Below, one piece after another: positions 61,448 through 64,000 of a DNA stretch of 64,000 nt. The stretch is taken from NCBI RefSeq assembly GCF_013694245.2, contig NZ_CP059322.2:5711001-5775000 (forward strand), given 5' to 3'. Numbering within the stretch: the first letter of the stretch is position 1; the number at the start of each line of letters is the position of its first letter. A program made the translations under genes and the position numbers. Under the pieces are notes generated by a model. It saw nothing but the letters and a program-made list of their open reading frames with translations. It was not told the origin of the DNA and did no database searches. The DNA comes from Micromonospora ferruginea. Lineage in GTDB: Bacteria > Actinomycetota > Actinomycetes > Mycobacteriales > Micromonosporaceae.

Positions 61448-62617
61448 TCACTTGTCGATGTCGCCGACCACGAAGAACATCGAGCCGAGGATGGCGATCA
61501 GGTCCGGCACCAGGCATCCGGGGAGCAGCGTCGACAGCGCCTGCACGTTCGCGTACGAGGCGGTGCGCAGCTTGAGCCGCCACGGCGTCTTCTCGCCCCG
61601 GGACACGAGGTAGTAGCCGTTGATGCCGAGCGGGTTCTCGGTCCAGGCGTACGTGTGTCCCTCGGGCGCCTTCACCACCTTGGGCAGTCGGGTGTTCACC
61701 GGCCCGGAGATCCGGTCCACCCGGTCCAGGCACTGCTCGGCCAGGTCGAGCGACGCGTACACCTGGTCGAGCAGCACCTCGAACCGGGCGTGGCAGTCCC
61801 CGGCGGTCTTCGTCACCACCGGCACGTCGAGCTGGTCGTAGGCCAGGTAGGGCTCGTCCCGGCGTAGGTCCAGGTCGAGCCCGGAGGCCCGGCCGACCGG
61901 CCCGGACGCGCCGAACGCGGCGGCGTCGGCGGCGGAGAGCACGCCGACGCCGACGGTGCGGGCCAGGAAGATCTCGTTGCGCCGGATGAGGTTGTCCAGG
62001 TCGGGCATGCGCCGGCGGACCTCGCCGATGGCGGCGCGGGCGCGACCGGTCCAGCCGGCCGGAACCTCCTCCTTGAGGCCGCCGACCCGGTTGAACATGT
62101 AGTGGATCCGGCCGCCGGAGACCTCCTCCATCACCGCCTGGATGGTCTCCCGTTCCCGGAACGCGTAGAACATCGGTGTGATCGCGCCGATCTCCAGCGG
62201 GTAGGAGCCGAGGAACATCAGGTGGTTGAGCACCCGGTTCAGCTCGGCCAGCGCCATCCGCAGCCAGGTGGCGCGCTCCGGCACCTCCATGCCCATCAGC
62301 CGTTCCACCGCGAGCACCACGCCCAGCTCGTTGGAGAACGCGGACAGCCAGTCGTGCCGGTTGGCCAGCACGATGATCTGCCGGTAGTCGCGTACCTCGA
62401 AGAGCTTCTCCGCGCCCCGGTGCATGTAGCCGACGATCGGCTCGGCGGCGACCACCCGCTCCCCGTCGAGCACCAGGCGCAGCCGCAGCACGCCGTGCGT
62501 GGACGGGTGCTGCGGCCCGATGTTGAGCACCATGTCGGTGCCGAGCTGCTCACCGCCGGCTCCGGTGCCGACGGTCAGCTCGCGGAGGTCGCCGGCGTCC
62601 GTGGTCATGCCCGTCAT
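61448..62617 (-). CDS. Orphan NuoD-like (complex I 49-kDa) subunit
   Basis: About 389 residues. The NuoD fold is clear: GPQHPSTHGVLRLRLVLDGERVVAAEPIVGYMHRGAEKLFE, LAELNRVLNHLMFLGSYPLEIGAITPMFYAFRERE, GGRIHYMFNRVGG, and the C-terminal LPGCLVPDLIAILGSMFFVVGDIDK. His41 of the quinone site is present, but the usual Asp-Tyr of RLDY is Asp89-Trp90 (ANRHDWLSAFSNE). No other nuo gene is adjacent. ATG 62617 overlaps the stop of a MidA-type methyltransferase gene (ATGA); ATG 62608 is an internal alternative. It may serve an alternative complex I or hydrogenase-like module. Confidence 0.88.
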   Translation of the reverse strand: MTGMTTDAGDLRELTVGTGAGGEQLGTDMVLNIGPQHPSTHGVLRLRLVLDGERVVAAEPIVGYMHRGAEKLFEVRDYRQIIVLANRHDWLSAFSNELGVVLAVERLMGMEVPERATWLRMALAELNRVLNHLMFLGSYPLEIGAITPMFYAFRERETIQAVMEEVSGGRIHYMFNRVGGLKEEVPAGWTGRARAAIGEVRRRMPDLDNLIRRNEIFLARTVGVGVLSAADAAAFGASGPVGRASGLDLDLRRDEPYLAYDQLDVPVVTKTAGDCHARFEVLLDQVYASLDLAEQCLDRVDRISGPVNTRLPKVVKAPEGHTYAWTENPLGINGYYLVSRGEKTPWRLKLRTASYANVQALSTLLPGCLVPDLIAILGSMFFVVGDIDK

Positions 62618-63740
62618 CGTGCCACGAGCGGGTCGAGGGCGACGCCGACCGGCTGCCACAGCCACCAGTGCCCGCCGAGGCCGGCCGGGTCGGTCAGTTC
62701 GGCCACCGCCGATGCGGTGGCCAGCGCCCGCAGGTAGCCGGCCGGGTCCCGGGCGGCCAGGCTCAGCGGTGGTCGCCCGCCGTCGGCCCCCAGCGCCCGC
62801 AGCGCCTCCCGCTGCGAGACCAGGGTGTACGCGCACCGCGCGACCCGCTCACCGGCGGAGGCGACCGAGTCCATGGCGACGTGCGCGGTCACGTCGCACG
62901 AGCCGTCCGGGACCGGCGGGACCTGCCGCCCGTCCCGGTATCCGGTCAACGTCCCGTCCACCGGCCGGGCGTCCCGCAGGTGCCCGTAGTCGACGGCCAA
63001 CGCCAGCCCTCGCTCGACCCGTCCCACCGCCCCCGCCCACGCCTCGTCCCGAGCCCGCCCGATCTCCACCCGCCCCCACCCGTCGCCCCACCCACCCGGC
63101 TGCCCGTCCGCCGGGCCGTGCTCCCGTCGTCGATCAAGGAGTTTGCGTCGTCGTCCGGGACCCCGCCCGACGCGAACTCCTTGATCACCGGGGACGGGTG
63201 GGGCGGCAGGGGCCACCAGGTGGTCAGCCAGGCGATGTCGGCGGGGAGAGTGGGGGCCGGGGCCTCCTCGCCGGAGGTGGGGTCGACCATGACGTGGCGC
63301 CAGCCGTCGCCGGTGTGGGTGGCGACGTCCAGGGGGACGTTGTCCAGCCACTCGGTGGCCAGCAGCAGGCCGGTGATCCGCTCCGGGATCTCGTCCTGCC
63401 AGTCGATCTCCGGTGGCAGGTCGTCCGGGCGGGTGGCGCGTTCCACCGCGACCGGACGCAGCCGGTCCGCCAGCTCGGGGGCGGCGTGCGCCAGCAGCGC
63501 GCGGAGCAGTTCGCCCCGGCCGGCGCCCACGTCGACCACGTCCAGCCGGGCCGGCCGGCCCAGCGCCTCGTCCAGGGCGGTGAGCTGTCGCGTCAGGGCG
63601 GCGGCGAACGCCGGCGAGGCGTGCACGCTGGTGCGGAAGTGGGCGGCGGGGCCGGCGCCGGCGACGAAGAAGCCGTCCGGCCCGTAGAGCGCCCGTTCCA
63701 TCGCGTCGCGCCAGCGCAGGCAGGGGTTCCCGGATCTCAC
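62614..63740 (-). pseudogene. MidA/NDUFAF7-type SAM methyltransferase, split by a palindromic repeat and frame break
   Basis: The N-terminal half (from 63740: MRSGNPCLRWRDAMERALYGPDGFFVAGAGPAAHFRTSVHASPAFAAALTRQL... LDVVDVGAGRGELLRALLAHAAP, TEWLDNVPLDVATH) and the C-terminal half (RVEIGRARDEAWAGAVGRVERGLALAVDYGHLRDARPVDGTLTGYRDGRQVPPVPDGSCDVTAHVAMDSVA) are both typical of the COG1565/MidA family but lie in different frames. Between them (roughly 63075-63210) is a 55-bp palindrome and flanking low-complexity sequence. It is either a broken gene, two separately translated parts, or a sequence error. The family methylates the NuoD homologue NDUFS2 in mitochondria; here the gene overlaps a nuoD-like gene. 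Confidence 0.78.
63132..63186. repeat. 55-bp palindromic repeat inside the MidA-type gene
   Basis: Arms GATCAAGGAGTTTGCGTC (63132-63149) and GACGCGAACTCCTTGATC (63169-63186) match at 17 of 18 positions around a 19-base spacer. The AT-rich arms stand out from the surrounding GC-rich code and look like a miniature inserted element. Confidence 0.85.
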
Positions 63741-63887
63741 CCGCCGACCCTAAGCTGCCCCGGCGCGCCACCGGGGCGGGCGCTTCGGGCGGTCGGTGAA
63801 GGTTTTCACACCTTCTTGTTCCCGGTCTGTCACCCGGGCGCATACTTGCCATCGACCGGTACCCCCTTCGAGGACTGGATCGCTGAC

Positions 63888-64000
63888 ATGAGCGCACCGC
63901 TGCGCCCGCGGGCCCTCCGCGCCCCGCTCGCCTTCCCCCGTACCCTCACCGTGGGCGTGCTCGGCGCCGGCCGGGTCGGCGCCGTGCTCGGCGCGGCCCT
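63888..64000 (+). CDS. Rossmann-fold protein, probably DUF2520 type (partial, 3' end outside window)
   Basis: ATG 63888 opens MSAPLRPRALRAPLAFPRTLTVGVLGAGRVGAVLGAAL, continuing past the window edge. The LTVGVLGAGRVGAVLGAAL segment is a dinucleotide-binding GxGxxG loop near the N terminus, as in the Rossmann-like/DUF2520 proteins that often precede panC in actinobacteria. Only 37 residues are visible, so the family is tentative. It is divergent from the MidA-type gene, with 147 nt between them. Confidence 0.65.
   Translation, partial: MSAPLRPRALRAPLAFPRTLTVGVLGAGRVGAVLGAA

Overview
The window is a chromosomal stretch of a very high-GC actinobacterium. Third codon positions are almost all G or C, GTG starts are common, operons are joined by ATGA/GTGA overlaps, and there are type VII secretion (EccC, EccD, mycosin), MarP-type protease and DUF2342 genes. 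Gene order and the recurring short palindromic repeats suggest a Micromonospora-like member of the Micromonosporaceae; that is an inference without a database search. No rRNA, tRNA, CRISPR array or insertion sequence was seen.

Layout. 1-6881 (minus): an acyl-CoA catabolic operon (TetR regulator, TIGR03084-like protein, AtuA/DUF1446 protein, acyl-CoA dehydrogenase, carboxyltransferase and biotin carboxylase running off the left edge), resembling leucine/isovalerate or terpene-acid degradation. 7003-12757: a small sugar/glycoconjugate-type cluster (an epimerase-aminotransferase fusion, two methyltransferases, a radical SAM/SPASM enzyme and an Alg13/Alg14-like glycosyltransferase pair). 12822-19991: phosphoesterase, Crp regulator, CbiZ, CapA-like lipoprotein, then nth, a TlpA-like thioredoxin, a NUDIX hydrolase and a MarP protease. 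20008-28408: two PAP2 phosphatases and part of a type VII secretion locus (mycP, eccC, divergent eccD). 28462-38101: the conserved actinobacterial block ppa, dacB, DUF2342, tilS, (GlxA-type regulator plus a 45-aa membrane peptide), hpt, ftsH, folE.

38172-50587: a block of about 12.4 kb lying between folE and folP, genes that are usually neighbours. It carries an EccC/FtsK-like ATPase with degenerate nucleotide sites plus partner membrane proteins, and an eight-gene conjugation-like (type IV secretion-like) operon: small two-TM protein, PrgI-like protein, 18-codon micro-ORF, VirB4-like ATPase, VirB6/TrbL-like channel protein, membrane protein, lytic transglycosylase-M23 peptidase, and one unknown. 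No relaxase or coupling protein is present, so it looks like a domesticated envelope or secretion machine rather than a mobile element.

50947-55538: folP-folB-folK-DUF3180 and membrane or unknown genes. 55573-59164: a complete osmoprotectant-type ABC transporter whose binding protein appears circularly permuted. 59299-61398: a membrane protein with a long repeat-rich tail. 61448-63740: an orphan nuoD-like gene overlapped by a MidA/NDUFAF7-type methyltransferase gene that is split by a palindromic repeat. The right edge holds the start of a DUF2520-like gene.

Cross-cutting patterns: short palindromic repeats have landed inside or at the ends of genes three times (4079-4131, 32975-33030, 63132-63186). 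Many genes have a TANNNT box 6-7 nt before the start codon, which predicts leaderless transcripts. Several genes show an apparent one-base frame break in low-complexity linkers. folE appears to start with CTG overlapping the ftsH stop.
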